Source: Amphibalanus amphitrite
Taxonomy: Eukaryota; Arthropoda; Thecostraca; Balanomorpha; Balanidae
Length of the DNA: 64,000 nt
Reading direction: 5' to 3'
Assembly: GCF_019059575.1 (NCBI RefSeq)
Contig: NW_024881587.1
Coordinates: forward strand, 465,001 to 529,000
A program made the position numbers and the translations under genes. This document shows, piece by piece, positions 41,161-52,591 of the stretch (its first letter is position 1; every line of letters starts with the position of its first letter). The notes beneath the pieces are model-generated. The model saw nothing but the letters and a program-made list of their open reading frames with translations. It searched no databases and was not told the origin of the DNA.

Positions 41161-41836
41161 AGACTCGGAACCCGGTCGATTGTCGAAGGGCAAGCTCTAG
41201 AAGAAAACGACGTGACGCGAGACAACAGTGGATGGATTTCCTTCTCTACTCGACCGATCAGCTCAAAGCAGGCAAACAAGAATTATCGATGTACATACAC
41301 TTGCCATTGTGTAAGAACATACTCCACGTTTGAATACGATATGATAATCTATTTCTATGAAGAGTGTTTGTTGATAAAAAACAATTATACCGGCGAGGCA
41401 ACCGATTATGAAGGACCATTAAACGATGGACAACTTAGACAATGCAAATGCTGATTTCAAACAAGGACATGTAAATGCCAAACTTGCATAAAGAGCATCT
41501 AAACAAACCGTTTTGTTCAGTTCAATGAAACTAAACAATAAACAAAACCTAAAAAATGAACAATAAACCTTTTGTATAAAAAAGTAACGATCATAGTTCC
41601 ATTTTCTCTATGAAAATGATTTCTGAATACTTCTTCATCAACAGTTACCCGTTTTGATAAGAGAAATGTGTTTCCAGGAAAGAAAATTGGATGCATTTCT
41701 GGAGGGTCTGATCTCAAGCTGTTAACAACGTTGAGACGGCTAATAACAACACAACGTTTGAGCATTGATTAAGATCACTAATAAGTAAAGCAGTGCTGAG
41801 CCTGTATCTTGTAAGTCCTCGGTCTTGCAGACGAAG
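41161..41836. other. AT-rich flank, no gene
   Basis: The first 120 bp continue the gag-like target of the truncated LINE; the rest is AT-rich without motifs. GTAAGTCC and CTTGCAG near 41810-41830 could mimic splice signals but are only about 20 bases apart. Confidence 0.35.
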
Positions 41837-43180
41837 ATGGAGGGGAGAGAGCTGAGGGAGCTGGCGACGGCGGTGGCCATGTTCGACAAGGCCGCCCTGA
41901 CCGCGGTGAACCCCGAGGACTTCATTGGCTTCGGGTTGAAGGACTCTCACGTGTACCGTCAGATTTTCTTCAACCTGACCAAGAACCTCACCAGCGTGGA
42001 CCGCACGTAGATCATCATCCTAGCGACGGCGGTCCGAAACAAGGAACGGATCTTGACCGAGCTGACCACCAAGTTCATGGGCGCGAACTGGCGAACGGCC
42101 AGACCAGAACGGTCACGAAGAACAGCGACGCGACGGGCAGGAGAAACGTGATCGCCGTCACCAACATCCCCGGCTGTTTCCCACCGATCACGGCCTACGC
42201 CTGGAAAGTCACCCAGGTGCCCGAATCGAGGACCTACGAGAACTTCGTAGCAAACCTGTGGGCCGCCCAGCTCAGGCTTAACGATGACGTCCACGCCGAC
42301 CAACGAGAGTGGGAGGTCCACTTCTGGGAGAACGTGGTGACGTCAGGCGGCCCCAAGTACGCCAGGGGTTTCAACCAGAAGTTCTGGGAAATGAAATCCA
42401 AAGACATGTACCCTCTCCTGGACGAGGACATGAAAGAGGTCAAGCCGGCCAACGGGGCAAAGTACTCGCGGGCCGACATCCAGAAGTGGCTGACCGGGGC
42501 CGCCTCGGGGGGGGGGGGGGGGGGAGTGAGCGAGGAGGGTGCTGGTCCCGCACCTCCTCGCGGTGATGAGATGGGACCTGAGGGCGATGAAGAAAGCCTC
42601 GACTCTGATGATGATGCTGACGGTCAAGAAGAAGAGCAGGGTGAGGATGGCGATGACCCTGACTCTGCCACCTCTGACTCGGTCAAGGCAGAGATGGCTG
42701 TGATCATCATACCGGAGCTTGAGAAGAAGTTCGAGAAATCTCTCGCGAGGATCTCCCTGTCAGATGACGAGGCCACCCCAGGGCCCTCGAGAGTCACCCA
42801 GAAAGCGGCGCGTAGCTTGAACCTCGTGCAGGACGCGTCGGAAATGTTTAGATCCGCGACAGACCTGTCCGAGAGAGGGGTGAGCTCCACTTACGTCACC
42901 CCGATGTCCTCAGCTTTGAGGAGAGACGACAAGAGCTCGTCCCAGACCAGCTTGAAGAAGGCCATCGGGAACTTTATGAAGGAGAAAAAGGAAGCAGTGC
43001 AAAAGCTAGTCAGATCTAGAGGGAGCATTAAGGAGCAGGAAAGAAAGGAGAAGAAGGAACAGAAATCGGAAGGCAGGACCGAGGAGAAGAGGAAGAACGT
43101 CTCTGGTAGTAATAAGAGAAGGAGAAGGAGGGCCAAGATTGGGCCAACATCAAGTAGAACATCAGTACCCATTCCGTAGA
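41837..43180 (+). pseudogene. Endogenous viral element: nucleoprotein-like gene of a negative-strand RNA virus
   Basis: ATG at 41837 opens a GC-rich protein stretch. It hits a stop at 42008-42010, stays similar in character afterwards (RNKERI), and needs a frame change before about 42118. From there a long open frame runs to 43180. The first ~200 residues show a globular pattern with conserved aromatic patches (NFVANLW, HFWENVV, FNQKFWEMK), which in my reading resembles nucleoproteins of mononega-/jingchu-like viruses of arthropods. The rest is a disordered acidic then lysine-rich tail, like N or P tails. An 18-base G run (42507-42524) lies in the frame. There are no introns and no retroelement domains. 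The viral assignment comes from pattern recall, not a search; an unknown host protein remains possible. Confidence 0.45.
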
Positions 43181-43455
43181 AGTAGAGAAACACAGTCTTC
43201 ATACACAAGTAAGCACACGTACAAGTTGAAGTTAGCTGTTACATATAAAAAAACAACGTCGAGACTGCCTAGACACGCGAAGGAGATCAGTTGGGGCGTC
43301 AAATGTCCGGCTGAACACACACTGCCACCAGCTGCGGAGGGTGGCCGACATGGTGAAGCAAAGAGAAGCAAAGAGAAGTACCTTCACTGCCTCTCGAATG
43401 TGGTGGAACACGCCTCCTGCGGCCATACCTGGAGGCCGTTACATGGTTTTGGCTG

Positions 43456-43689
43456 ATGTCAGCTCCCGAATCCATCGTTGAGAGCATGGCCAGTGTGGTC
43501 AAAGACGTGCACGGAGAACACAGGCAACTACAGCACAAGAACGCTGACATAGAGCTGACGGTCCGTTGGAACGGCCCAGAAGTGGTGTGTGGCGACGGTC
43601 TGATCCAAACTGTCCATAACAACTTCCACACCAAATTTGTACGTACTGGTCAGCAGACCATCGACAGGTCCATCCACGGCACGGTATAG
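43456..43689 (+). pseudogene. Protein fragment downstream of the viral-like gene, possibly from the same virus
   Basis: A 77-codon frame (IVESMASVVKDVHGEH, ADIELTVRWNGPEVVC) ends in TAG, and similar-looking residues continue weakly in another frame. Its codon quality is better than the flanks and it follows the nucleoprotein-like gene in the same direction, so a second viral gene (matrix or phosphoprotein) is conceivable. No motif proves this. Confidence 0.2.
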
Positions 43690-43972
43690 TCTCGCCACTA
43701 CGGCCGGCGATGTGTGCGATGCGAGGCATTTCGCGACATGTGGCGCTGAGTGGTAGTTCACGTGAGGCTTGGATACTATCAGGGGTAAATTTTCAGGGTT
43801 AGAAGGACCCTTCTGGTCCTTCTACTTCCGACGTCTCACTCTCGTGACGATTTTTATGTAAGGAGCTGGTAAGGAGGATCGTGGTATGAGGTCTGCTGGT
43901 GTGGTGTCATACCAACTTTTTTTAGAGTTCCAGGTCATGCAACAGCCTCAGCTGTTCATTGATTTCGGAGAT

Positions 43973-44204
43973 GCCTGGGAAGAAGTGGAGAGGGTCTTAT
44001 GACTCTGGAAGAAAGCATAAACGTGAGTGGGAAACGGAGTTCATGTGGGTGAAAGGAGTTGCTGATGGTTCTGGGCAAGCATACTGCAAGCTTTACACAA
44101 CATCGATGATTCCAAGGATGATCAAATGGCCCCGATCTTCCCTACAATCCATGTCAGGTCGCTGCTCGCGTGATGCAACATGCGAAAACTCAACCATTCG
44201 GTGA
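43973..44204 (+). pseudogene. BED-like zinc-finger transposase N-terminus, decayed
   Basis: KKWRGSYDSGRKHKREWETE followed by FMWVKGVADGSGQAYCKL has the (K/R)-rich start, W...F.W and Y/F-C-x-x-C-like look of BED-type fingers at the N-terminus of hAT-like transposases. The second cysteine of the finger has been lost and the frame ends at 44204. Confidence 0.3.
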
Positions 44205-46194
44205 CTATATCTAAAATGAAGCCGGCGGAGGACGATCGGATTGTAATTGAAAGAGGAGGCAAGAAAGACAAAGTTTCTGGCTAGTGACGTGGCTCGCCGC
44301 ACCCACAGCGCATCCGCGGATCCCACTTAGCTATCCGGCAGGGCCGGACCATCCTGAACATACATTGGAAGTTTGAACAAACTTCGTCGTCTTTTACCCA
44401 GGAAACGCAGGCAAAAAAAAAAAATCGGTGGCGTAGATTGAAACCGTAGAGGGCCAAACCATGACTGTCGAAAAGGCAAGAAAAAAGTAAATCAACGGTA
44501 GCTGACGAAAGAATCGAAAAACGGCGGATCAATGAGCTGGCAGCATGACTCTGCAGTTTTGCAAAGACACATCAACAGTAAGCGAGAATATACTCAAACC
44601 GTCGACAAAAAAAAAAAAAATCACGAATATACATGGGCAATGTCCATGCAAAAATCAAGTCGTACAAAAACGGGAACATGTCCTGGGCTGAAACGTCCCT
44701 GAATGGATAGTGGCCACATATACGTCCCTTCTACTTAGAATAGAAAATGCACTGGTAACGGAGCAAGAAAGCGAGCAAGCTCCGTCTCCATATATCCACA
44801 GCAAAATCGATGGACACAGCTGATTTAGGCTTTCATGTCAGCGAAGCCTTCGATGGCTGCAATTCAGTCAAAGAATCGATCCGATGGCCTGGGCTGCTCT
44901 GGTCGGTAGAGCCTGAATGCGCAGCTACTTATAAACCACAATCTCATCCATGATTGGTCATTTCAAGACCATCCCCAGGAAAAAAACTGATGGACAAGGC
45001 ACCCCATTTCACCCTCCGTGTCAGTGATGCCTTCGACATTTGCAACTCGAGCACGCCTCCCGCTCACATCAAAAGAGGCAGGCTCTCTGCATGGCTAAGC
45101 AGGAGGGATGTCCAGGTTCCTCGGGCTCGGTTTCCAGGCGACTGAGGCCGGCCTGCCGGCTGTGTATGGTGGGGGAGTGTCTGCTTTTGGTTCGTCTCAA
45201 CCAAGGTGCACTCGAGAACCTGATCGGTATCATTCGCGCGAGTGGTGGTCAGAGGACGACTACCTGATGCGGTACAGTCCCGCATCGTGCTAGTAACGGC
45301 GCCCCGCAGTCCGCAGTCGTCTTTCGCCATAGGTCGGCCCACGTGTCCAGTAGGTGCCGGCGCTCCCGCCGTGTCCCGTATTTTGGTTGGCTTGGCTTTG
45401 CCAATCGGTTGTCCTAGCCAAACACGAATATCCACCCATAGACCTATCCTAATCCCGGCGTCAGATGGCGTAGTAAACAGTTTAACGTAACGGAAAGGCG
45501 GTCGACAAGCTCGACACTGCATCCGATGGATGGAACCAACGACAGAAGAAAAAGAAGGTTGTCACCATTATGTTGATTGGCTGTCGGGCGTTAGGTACGT
45601 CATTTTGGTCGCTCGGTACCGGGCGGGGTCCGTCGAAAAATAACATCACGTCACCACGCGTCTGTTCCCATTCTTGGGGCTATCAGTCTCGGTATCTCTT
45701 AGCGGGCCGACCGCTGCGCCAGGCGTGCCCCGCCTCCGGTCATAAAACTTCAGACAAGAAGCCTTTACTACGCCAGGGGCAACTTTGTTGATATTGTGAC
45801 CTCGTTTGTTCCAGCACAGTGCTCTTGGTGATCGGCGACAGCTTCGCCTATTGGGCCAGTCGCCGATGCGACCTGCAGGCGGGCATACAGTCGGTCGGCT
45901 GGCGAGGCGGTCGGTTATCAGACAATCCGTTTCGTCAATATGTAAGGATGAGTTGTGTATCTTGCATCTGCCGGTAGATGTCGGGGTGCGGTCAGAAAGT
46001 GCTGCCACCTAGGGGAGTGTAGCGGGATGAAATGGCGGCCACGCAGAGAATGAAAGGCTGGAGCAGGGCACTAAAGAGTCTCGAAAATCGAAATGGTGGC
46101 GGTTGGATGTGTACAATACAGCTCGGTGTTCTTGGAACCTAGACATTTTGGCCACGTGCAAGAGCCCTGAAGATCACGCCTTCAATGGTGGCAG
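44205..46194. other. Two kilobases without a supported gene
   Basis: Open frames on both strands are short and without domains. Features seen are A runs near 44413 and 44608, and GC-rich patches at 45300-45420 and 45600-45740. I found no inverted termini. Confidence 0.4.
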
Positions 46195-46540
46195 CGGTGG
46201 GATAGTGCAATTGGTGATTGAAACTGTGCTGTGCAGCAAGGAAGACCGAGAGTGTGGAGACTGAGTTTTTTTTTTCCGGAACTAAGTAGATATTGAAAGA
46301 TGGCCGTCTTTCTCGAGACAGGTTGTTGCGCAGCTGCGCGCCTCATCGAGATTTTCGTGTGTGCCTAGCAGTTGGTACAGTAAATCACCAATTCGTCATC
46401 TCAGGGATACGGCCCAGGCTGTTTTTACTTCAAGATTCCAGAACTTTGTCTTCAAAGTAGCTTTGTGACTCGGCTTACCTAACAACAGAAGTGGGATATA
46501 GACTCATTGCGTGAAAGCGTGTTGCTTTCGACAATCCTGA
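46195..46540 (+). promoter_or_regulatory. Possible LTR/primer-binding-site junction and retroelement leader
   Basis: TGGTGGCAGCGGTGGGAT at 46183-46200 resembles the junction between a 5' LTR and the primer-binding site of LTR retroelements. The ~340 bp that follow lead to the gag start at 46541. The LTR boundaries were not established. Confidence 0.3.
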
Positions 46541-47280
46541 CACATGGGCGATATCAAGTCCAAGAAAGAAAAGGAAGCAGAATTGACCCAAAAGACTTTC
46601 GAGGGTGATATTGACTTTAACTTGATGTAAATAAGGCACACAAGTCTTTGGATCATACTTTCAACATGGAGTGGTCTAGTTCTGTTTTAAACCCCTTGTC
46701 TAAAAGGATGGAGAAGACCCAGATACATTTAAGAGGGATTCTTTTTAGAATTGCTAGAGCCAATGGTTGGTCTGATGGTCAGCAGCGGGCGATCCTATCT
46801 GCCTTGTATGGACTGGAGAGAGTCACGAGTGGCAGGGAAGAGAGGTTGAGGATGACGCCTCGCTCACCAACGTGAACGAGATGAAGAACAGGGTCGTTGA
46901 GAGGCGATCGTTGAGAGGCCTGCAGAGAAGCGGCGACCCCTCCTCCACCAGTTCTATAAGCTGAAGATGTCTGTGTCTGATAAGCTGCGAGCCTATGCAG
47001 TGCGGCCTCAGGCACTGGTGCGGGCCGCCATGCCCGATCTGGGTCAGAAGGCCCAGGAGCGGCTGGTAGCCGAGCAGATCACCAGGGCTGTGCCCATCCA
47101 GTGGCGCTTGAGAGTGCTCGACAGTGAGGCGACCAGCACAGAAACTCTGATCAGGCGCCTGGAGTGGATCAAGACCAATGATGAGCTTCAGACGGAGTTG
47201 CCTACTGCAAGTACACCATTGAGGACCCTATCGACAAAACGTGGACCAGACAGGAGGACCTGCTTCAAGTGTGGTCGCTA
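46541..47280 (+). pseudogene. LTR-retroelement gag with zinc knuckle start
   Basis: ATG at 46541 opens KKEKEAELTQKTFEGDIDF and stops at 46630. In other frames the protein continues with SLDHTFNMEWSSSV, RGILFRIARANGW and QQRAILSALYGLERVTSG (46650-46820), then LRAYAVRPQALVRAAMPDLG and ITRAVPIQWRLRVLDSE (46980-47130), and a final CFKCGR (47263-47280), the start of a CCHC knuckle. The finger is cut there by a new sequence. The order (helical capsid-like domain, LRVLDSE, knuckle) is that of a retroelement Gag. It is inactive through frameshifts. Confidence 0.6.
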
Positions 47281-48825
47281 TGATATATTTTTTCATGAAT
47301 TGGTATAATGTAGCGTGCTGTGTGCGTGTATGTTGTATGTGTTCACCTTAGAACGCATGTGTGGGTGAGCCGGGGTCGTGGGACCGGCGGACCGTATTTC
47401 CTGCGCTCGCGGCGCTATTCTTACGGCGCTCAGCTGTGTTTGCACTGTGGACCGCGCCAGCCGGGCGACGGCGCGCGGCGACAGTTGGCTCCGCGACACG
47501 ATGACGTGCTGAGGAAGATAGCATTCGAAAGGTGGCTCGTTTTCTGTAAGCTATTTCGGATTTGTGTGTGAGAGTAAGAGCCATGACGGACGCGAAAAGT
47601 GTGAAGGCGGCGAGTGCAGTGGACGCTGCAGCCGATCTCCGACTCATGCCTGAGTTCGACGGAGCGACTCAGCCTGTCACAGAGTGGCTGGAGAAGGTGG
47701 AGCTGGTGTGCAGTCTACGAGGGATTGACGTGCTGCAGGTCGTCGTTCCCCTGCGCCTAAAGTGGGGTGTTCGCCGTCTACCAGCAGCTGGACGAGCAGG
47801 ACAAGGCTGGCTACGAGACTATAAATAAGTCTGATTTCGGCTTTCGCAGAGGGTAAGTTTGACGCCTATGACCGTTTTGAGAGGATGAAGCTAACTACGT
47901 AGGAGTGAGCCGGTGGATGTTTTCGTCACAGAGCTGCGTCGCCTGTCCAGCCTGTTTGGCGGTATGACGGACAGCGGCCTAGCCTGCGCGTACGTGGCAA
48001 AACTGCCGGAGACCACCCACCGTGTGCTCCGTGCAGGAAGCCGCGTCGAAAGCAGGACGCTCGCCGAGCTACTTAGCCAGGCCCGAGTCGTGCTCGCCGA
48101 CGAAGAAGAAACTGCCATTGCAGCAGCGACGGGAGCAGCAGTGCGGACGCCGGCGGCACCACCGCGCGTGACCTGTCACTCATGCGGACAGCCCTACCAC
48201 CTGTCGCCGGATTGCCTCGCTGCTCGCGGTCAGCGGGAGCGTGGCGGGGCCCGCGCCCCGCGGCGGTCGGCGCAGTGTGCGCTGCTTCCGCTGCAACCGG
48301 CCCAACCATAGCGCCTCTTCCCGCCCGGAAAACGAAAGCGGAGAGGAGGACTGGGCGCCAGCCTCCTCTCCCAGTCTCCAGTGAACGGGGCGCTGCACGT
48401 TGTGCGATAATCGGTGGACGGCGCGGCCTGTGACGCTCTGCTGGACACGGGGTGCAGCTTATGCGTAGGGCACGTGTGGGTGTGTCAAAATTGGAGTCGA
48501 GATGCAGTGAGCGTGATGACGGTGAGCGGTGACCGATACTTGTGCAAGGGAACGGGTGTAGTGGAGGTGCGATCGCAATCTGGCGACTCGGTATCAGTGC
48601 GCGTGCTTGTGGTGTCACGTAAGCCGCTGGCCTTCGAGTTTATCCTGGGGATGAACGGTGTGAGCGCACTGGGTAGCGTGGCAGTGAGCGCGGAGAGGAA
48701 GAGTCAGGAGGAGAAGAGATGGACTGTTGGAACTGGTGGAAGAGTACTCCTAGTACTTCGCCTGGAGCGGTGAACTGGGAAATTGCGCCCTAATCCAAAA
48801 CAGGATTAAACTCATTACCGACGAG

Positions 48826-49463
48826 CGGTGGCGGATCCAGAGGTGGGGGGCATGGGGGCCATGGCCCCCCTGGACCTCCCGGGGGCACCATCACGGATGA
48901 TTTTTTTAAAATATATCACGGAAGTCACCGACGGGAGCTTCAACCCAGAGGTCTCCTCAGAGGGCACCATTCAGAAGGTCTATCGGAATAGTGTACCGTT
49001 TTCGGGTTCTCCCGGAGGCCCATTTCTGTGCCTCGCCTAGTCGGGTGGGGCTATTTCCATCCCGATGTCTGCGGGGTGCCATCTCGAGTTATCCGGGGGC
49101 ACAATCCCGAGTTCTCCATGGGCACCATCTCGAGGGTCCGGGGGCACCATCCCAAGGTCTCCGGTGGCACCATAGCGAGGTCTGGGGGACCATCCCGAAG
49201 TCTGAGGGCAGAGGGGGCACCATCCCGAAGTCTGTCTCCGGGGGCACCATTCCAAGTTTCCAGAAGCACCATTCCGAAATCCGAGGTCTGAAGGAGCACT
49301 CTCCCTGGGTCTGAGGGGGCACCATCCCGAGGTCTCAGGGGCACCATCCCTCTGAGTAAGTGGCCGAAATCCGTATATTTCTTTTAGGCGATGGGGCACC
49401 AAATGCCAGGGGGCACCACAATACCGCAAGGACCCCCTTGACGAAATCCTGGATCCGCCACTG
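48826..49463. mobile_element. hAT-like MITE (638 bp) with 8-bp target duplication
   Basis: CGGTGGCGGATCCAG and CTGGATCCGCCACTG form inverted ends, flanked by the exact 8-bp repeat CCGACGAG at 48818-48825 and 49464-49471. GGATCC-containing CAGTGG ends with 8-bp duplications are characteristic of hAT elements. The interior is a 20-22-bp minisatellite (GGGGGCACCATCCCGAGGTC variants, about 48950-49350), so it encodes nothing. Confidence 0.85.
48950..49350. repeat. 20-22-bp minisatellite inside the hAT-like MITE
   Basis: GGGCACCATCCCGAGGTCT-like units recur roughly fifteen times with substitutions and small indels. Shadow frames on both strands read as Gly/Pro/Trp-rich peptides because of the repeat. 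Confidence 0.85.
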
Positions 49464-49668
49464 CCGACGAGCCCGTGCGCAGGCCAGCCTACAAGGTGAC
49501 TCAAGTGGGTCAGGAAATTATCGAAAGGGAGGTGCGTGAGATGCTAGAAAAGGGAGTGATTGAACTATTCGTGTCACCCTATGCGAGTGGGGTTGTCCTC
49601 GTACAAAAAAAAAAAAACTGGTGATACCCGGTTCTGCGTGGACTACCGGGGCGTTAACAAGATCACAA

Positions 49669-50126
49669 ATGAGCTGCCCCAGCCGCATGTCAACAAGTCA
49701 TACAACATGGGCATGGGAGGCGTGGACCTGCACGAATGGCTGCTAGGCCAGTACGACATATCCATAAGGGGCAAGAAGTGGTACTGGTGCCTGATCACCA
49801 GGATGTTCGACATGGCCATCGTCAACAGCTGGCTCCTGCATCGAGCTGCAGTGCCCAAGGAGCAGCAGCTCTCGCTCCTGAACTTACGGCGCGAGATAGC
49901 GGTGGCTTACATGAAATCGGCAGCAGCAGGCCGCGATGTGCAACGGTGTTCAGGAGTGGACGCGGCCGACAGTCTCCGATACGACGGAATCGGTCACCTC
50001 ATCGTTACAGCTCATGGACGGCGACGCTGCCGACTCCCCGACTGCAGCGGAAGGCCACGGAAGACGTGCGTGAAGTGTGAAGTGGCAATCTGTGCAAAGT
50101 GCTTCCTACCTTACCATCGTAGGTGA
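49669..50126 (+). pseudogene. piggyBac transposase C-terminus, fused in frame to gypsy RT
   Basis: After the gypsy NKIT at about 49668 the frame continues ELPQPHVNKSYN, MGMGGVDLHEWLLGQYDIS, GKKWYWCLITRMFDMAIVNS and LNLRREIAVAY. It ends with a cysteine/histidine-rich domain (C..C near residues 160 and 173-188, CVKCEVAICAKCFLPYH) and TGA at 50124-50126. YN..MGGVD and KKWYW are signatures of the piggyBac DDE domain, and the C-terminal finger binds the element's ends. The catalytic N-terminal part is missing, so it is inactive. CCCTAACGGGTTAA near 50543 could be the element's right end. Confidence 0.8.
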
Positions 50127-51610
50127 GGTGGCCCGGCTAACGCAAAAGATCCAGTGTGGTGAGCACATTCGGATTATGTGAACCTCAATGGGATGGTGCA
50201 TTGGCTTTGTCGCCGCCATTTGAGAGTTATTTGCTTGGTCTTTGCAATGTGCAATACACGTATTGCAGTGTAACAATCATGCTCAAAGCACTGATCGTTT
50301 GATACACATGGGATATCAAACGAAGGCGTTGCCTCCATACTGCACTACCGGGGAGCGACCGCTGCTACCTTCCGGGCCGGCGCGGCGCACGAACGTTATA
50401 TTGGACCAGTGGTACTTTTTGGTACATTACTATAACTCAAAAAGTACTTGAGGTATCGACACAATTTTCTCACATCACCACACCAGGATGCTTTAGTGCG
50501 TGTTAAATGAATCGAAATGGTTCACTCTGTCTATATGTGGTCCCTAACGGGTTAAGAAGTAAATTAGGCTGCTTCATTTATTATGCCAGCGGTACTGGCG
50601 CTTAGACGTAAAGCGGTGTGGGGAAGGCCACATAGGGAAGGCGATGCCGAAATATGTTTTCTGTATCATCATTAATTGTGATCTGACTCTCGTAACGGGC
50701 GGTTGATGTCGGTGCGCCGTGCGGCCTCCGTATGTGGCCATTGTGACTGCCTGGATTTGAACTTGGAGACGGTGACGACCTCCGTCTGTGGCCGTAGAAC
50801 TGGTGACGGCCTGTGCCAAGTTTGGTGTCAGTGCGGCCTCCGTTGCGGCCCTGCAACTCTGAGTTTAAATACAGCATGAACAGTCCCACGCGGGTTGTCA
50901 GAACAGTAGTTATTACTCGTGTATCAATGTAAGGCAATGTAGCCGAGTTCAGAAGGTTTTTGCCATCCAAGCATTTGAAGATCTTGCGTGGTTTGGTTTC
51001 AACGGCGATTTTCATTCCATTTTTCATGTGGCGCAAAATATTATCTGCAGTCGTCGCGCCCTTAACTCCCAACAAACAGGAAAATTATGTGCCTAAAACC
51101 AGCCGCACACTAAGCCACTAGGTCGCTGATCCGGCCTGCAGCGGACTCAAGTAGCGATATTTTCGTGTCTGACGCCCGACCTCAGCCTATTCAGTGGTCG
51201 TCTAGTGCCTAACGCATCCAAGAAATGCACAATATTTCCCATTTGACCACCTGGATCAGCGTCAGGCGGCTAGCAGCCAAGAGAAAATCAGGCCCAGCTT
51301 GTGTCGGTGTGTGAGTCCGTCCAGCCGCATGTGCTGGACTGTAGCACAGCAAACGTGCTTACATACACTGGAGGTTACCTGGTGTAAAAAGAGGAACTGC
51401 AACATAACGTGTAGTCATTGCGCTGAGGCCCTGAGACCTTCGAACAGGTCGATCCGCCATAGCCGAGAGACACTACTGGGGCTTCAAGGGCTACTGGGGC
51501 TTCAAGCTTGAGCAGTCTCAGGAGGCTTTGTGTTGGGGATCTAGTGAAAGTATGTGCGTCTGACACAGACCCCGTTGTGCATATGACAAGTCACCTGGCC
51601 AATGATGACA
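50127..51610. other. No supported gene
   Basis: The first ~430 bp may be the piggyBac 3' region up to the TTAA near 50553. A weak repeat of GTGGCC..GTGACGGCCT words at 50700-50850 is probably decayed. A minus-strand frame across 50602-51075 has no recognisable domain. Confidence 0.35.
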
Positions 51611-51890
51611 TACATCTGCTGAAGTCGAAACCAGGGAACAAGTAGAGAGCCCACTGTGGTACAAGCTCCGCGCAGGGAGGCTGACAGCATCTCGCATAAA
51701 CGATGTTTCAAGACGAAGAGCCCTGCTGGATCCCTCCTGGAGAAGATAGTGGGAGTAAAAGACTTCGCTGCAACAGACGCAATGCAAAGAGGCAAGCTGT
51801 TGGGAGCGGCCAGCGCTCAGAGCTGTTGAAACTCGCCTGGGCATCAAAATCCGCAACTGTGAACAAACCATCAACAAATGTAACCTGAAG
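51611..51890 (+). pseudogene. YqaJ-type exonuclease fragment
   Basis: In one frame LWYKLRAGRLTASRINDV (51654-51708) and, after a shift, KIVGVKDFAATDAMQRGKLL (51744-51800), then ALRAVETRLGIKIRNCE in a third frame. W-x-x-x-R-x-G-R-L-T-A-S followed by a G-x-x-x-E block is the signature of phage-type recombination exonucleases, which are widespread as domesticated or transposon-borne genes in arthropod genomes. Two frameshifts and missing ends mark a relic. Confidence 0.5.
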
Positions 51891-52591
51891 AGTAACGGAA
51901 GCAACAAACCTCACTAAAAACGAACTTTGTGACCACAAACACCACAGCCGAAAATCGCAGCAAGTGTTTCATGCGTCAAGCCCACACCTTTCAGTGGTCG
52001 CTAGGTAATGACGTCACACAAAGTCGGCGACGCACATACCCCGAGGGCAGAAAAACGAAATATTGAGTTAACCACTGAATGTGAAGTTCTATTAATGGCG
52101 ACCTGTGTTTGTGGAGCGGCAGGCCGAAGAACCAGAGTGCGCGTGAGGCCAGTCCGCCGCATGGTTGCCTCCGGTGGGAAAGGCGTGACCGCTGGGTAAA
52201 AGGCGGCGGCTGGCCGACACCTGGGACCGGCGATCCCGTCTCCCGAACTAATTGCCAGTCCAACGCACGTCCTGGGTCTCATTTGGATCTCGTCCCGCCG
52301 GAAATAGCGGCGTGCATTCCCGAATTAATATCCAGGACTGCCTTATCTAAATAATTTTACATCGGCGCGGCGTGACGTGTGTGTGTGTGTGTGTGAGTGC
52401 GTTCGTTAGTGTGATTTGAGTGGCGTGCGTGTACGCATTGCATAATGCACATGAAAGTAACTGCTGGGTGACTTGACTAGGGAGTCTAAAATATAGCACA
52501 TTGGGATGTGAGCAAAAGCTTTCAATTGGGGCATGACAGATGCCCGGCTGATGCACGGTTAAGTAAGCCCTGCAGGGCAGTTGCAACCCAC
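51891..52591. other. No supported gene; (GT)n tract
   Basis: A (GT) run lies at 52376-52394. GC-rich DNA at 52100-52250 has frames on both strands with no domain. Confidence 0.4.

Larger units (their letters stand above)
47583..49668 (+). pseudogene. Gypsy-type element: gag, protease and start of reverse transcriptase
   Basis: Gag begins at ATG 47583 (LRLMPEFDGATQPVTEWLEK), stops at 47826, and continues from 47913 with FVTELRRLSSLFGGM and LPETTHRVLRAG. A zinc knuckle CHSCGQPYHLSPDC lies at 48175-48216. The protease has ALLDTGCSLCVG (48433-48468) and runs to 48773. A hAT-like MITE then intervenes. RT starts at about 49476: REVREMLEKGVIELFVSPYA and TRFCVDYRGVNKIT. After 49668 the same frame runs into piggyBac sequence. 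The leader (47335-47582) is GC-rich and may include LTR sequence. Confidence 0.8.

Noticed and set aside
45064..45522. 152-codon minus-strand frame
   Set aside because: No domain and no splice context; overlapping frames on the other strand are of equal quality.
50602..51075. 157-codon minus-strand frame
   Set aside because: No motif; part of it overlaps a weak GC-rich repeat.
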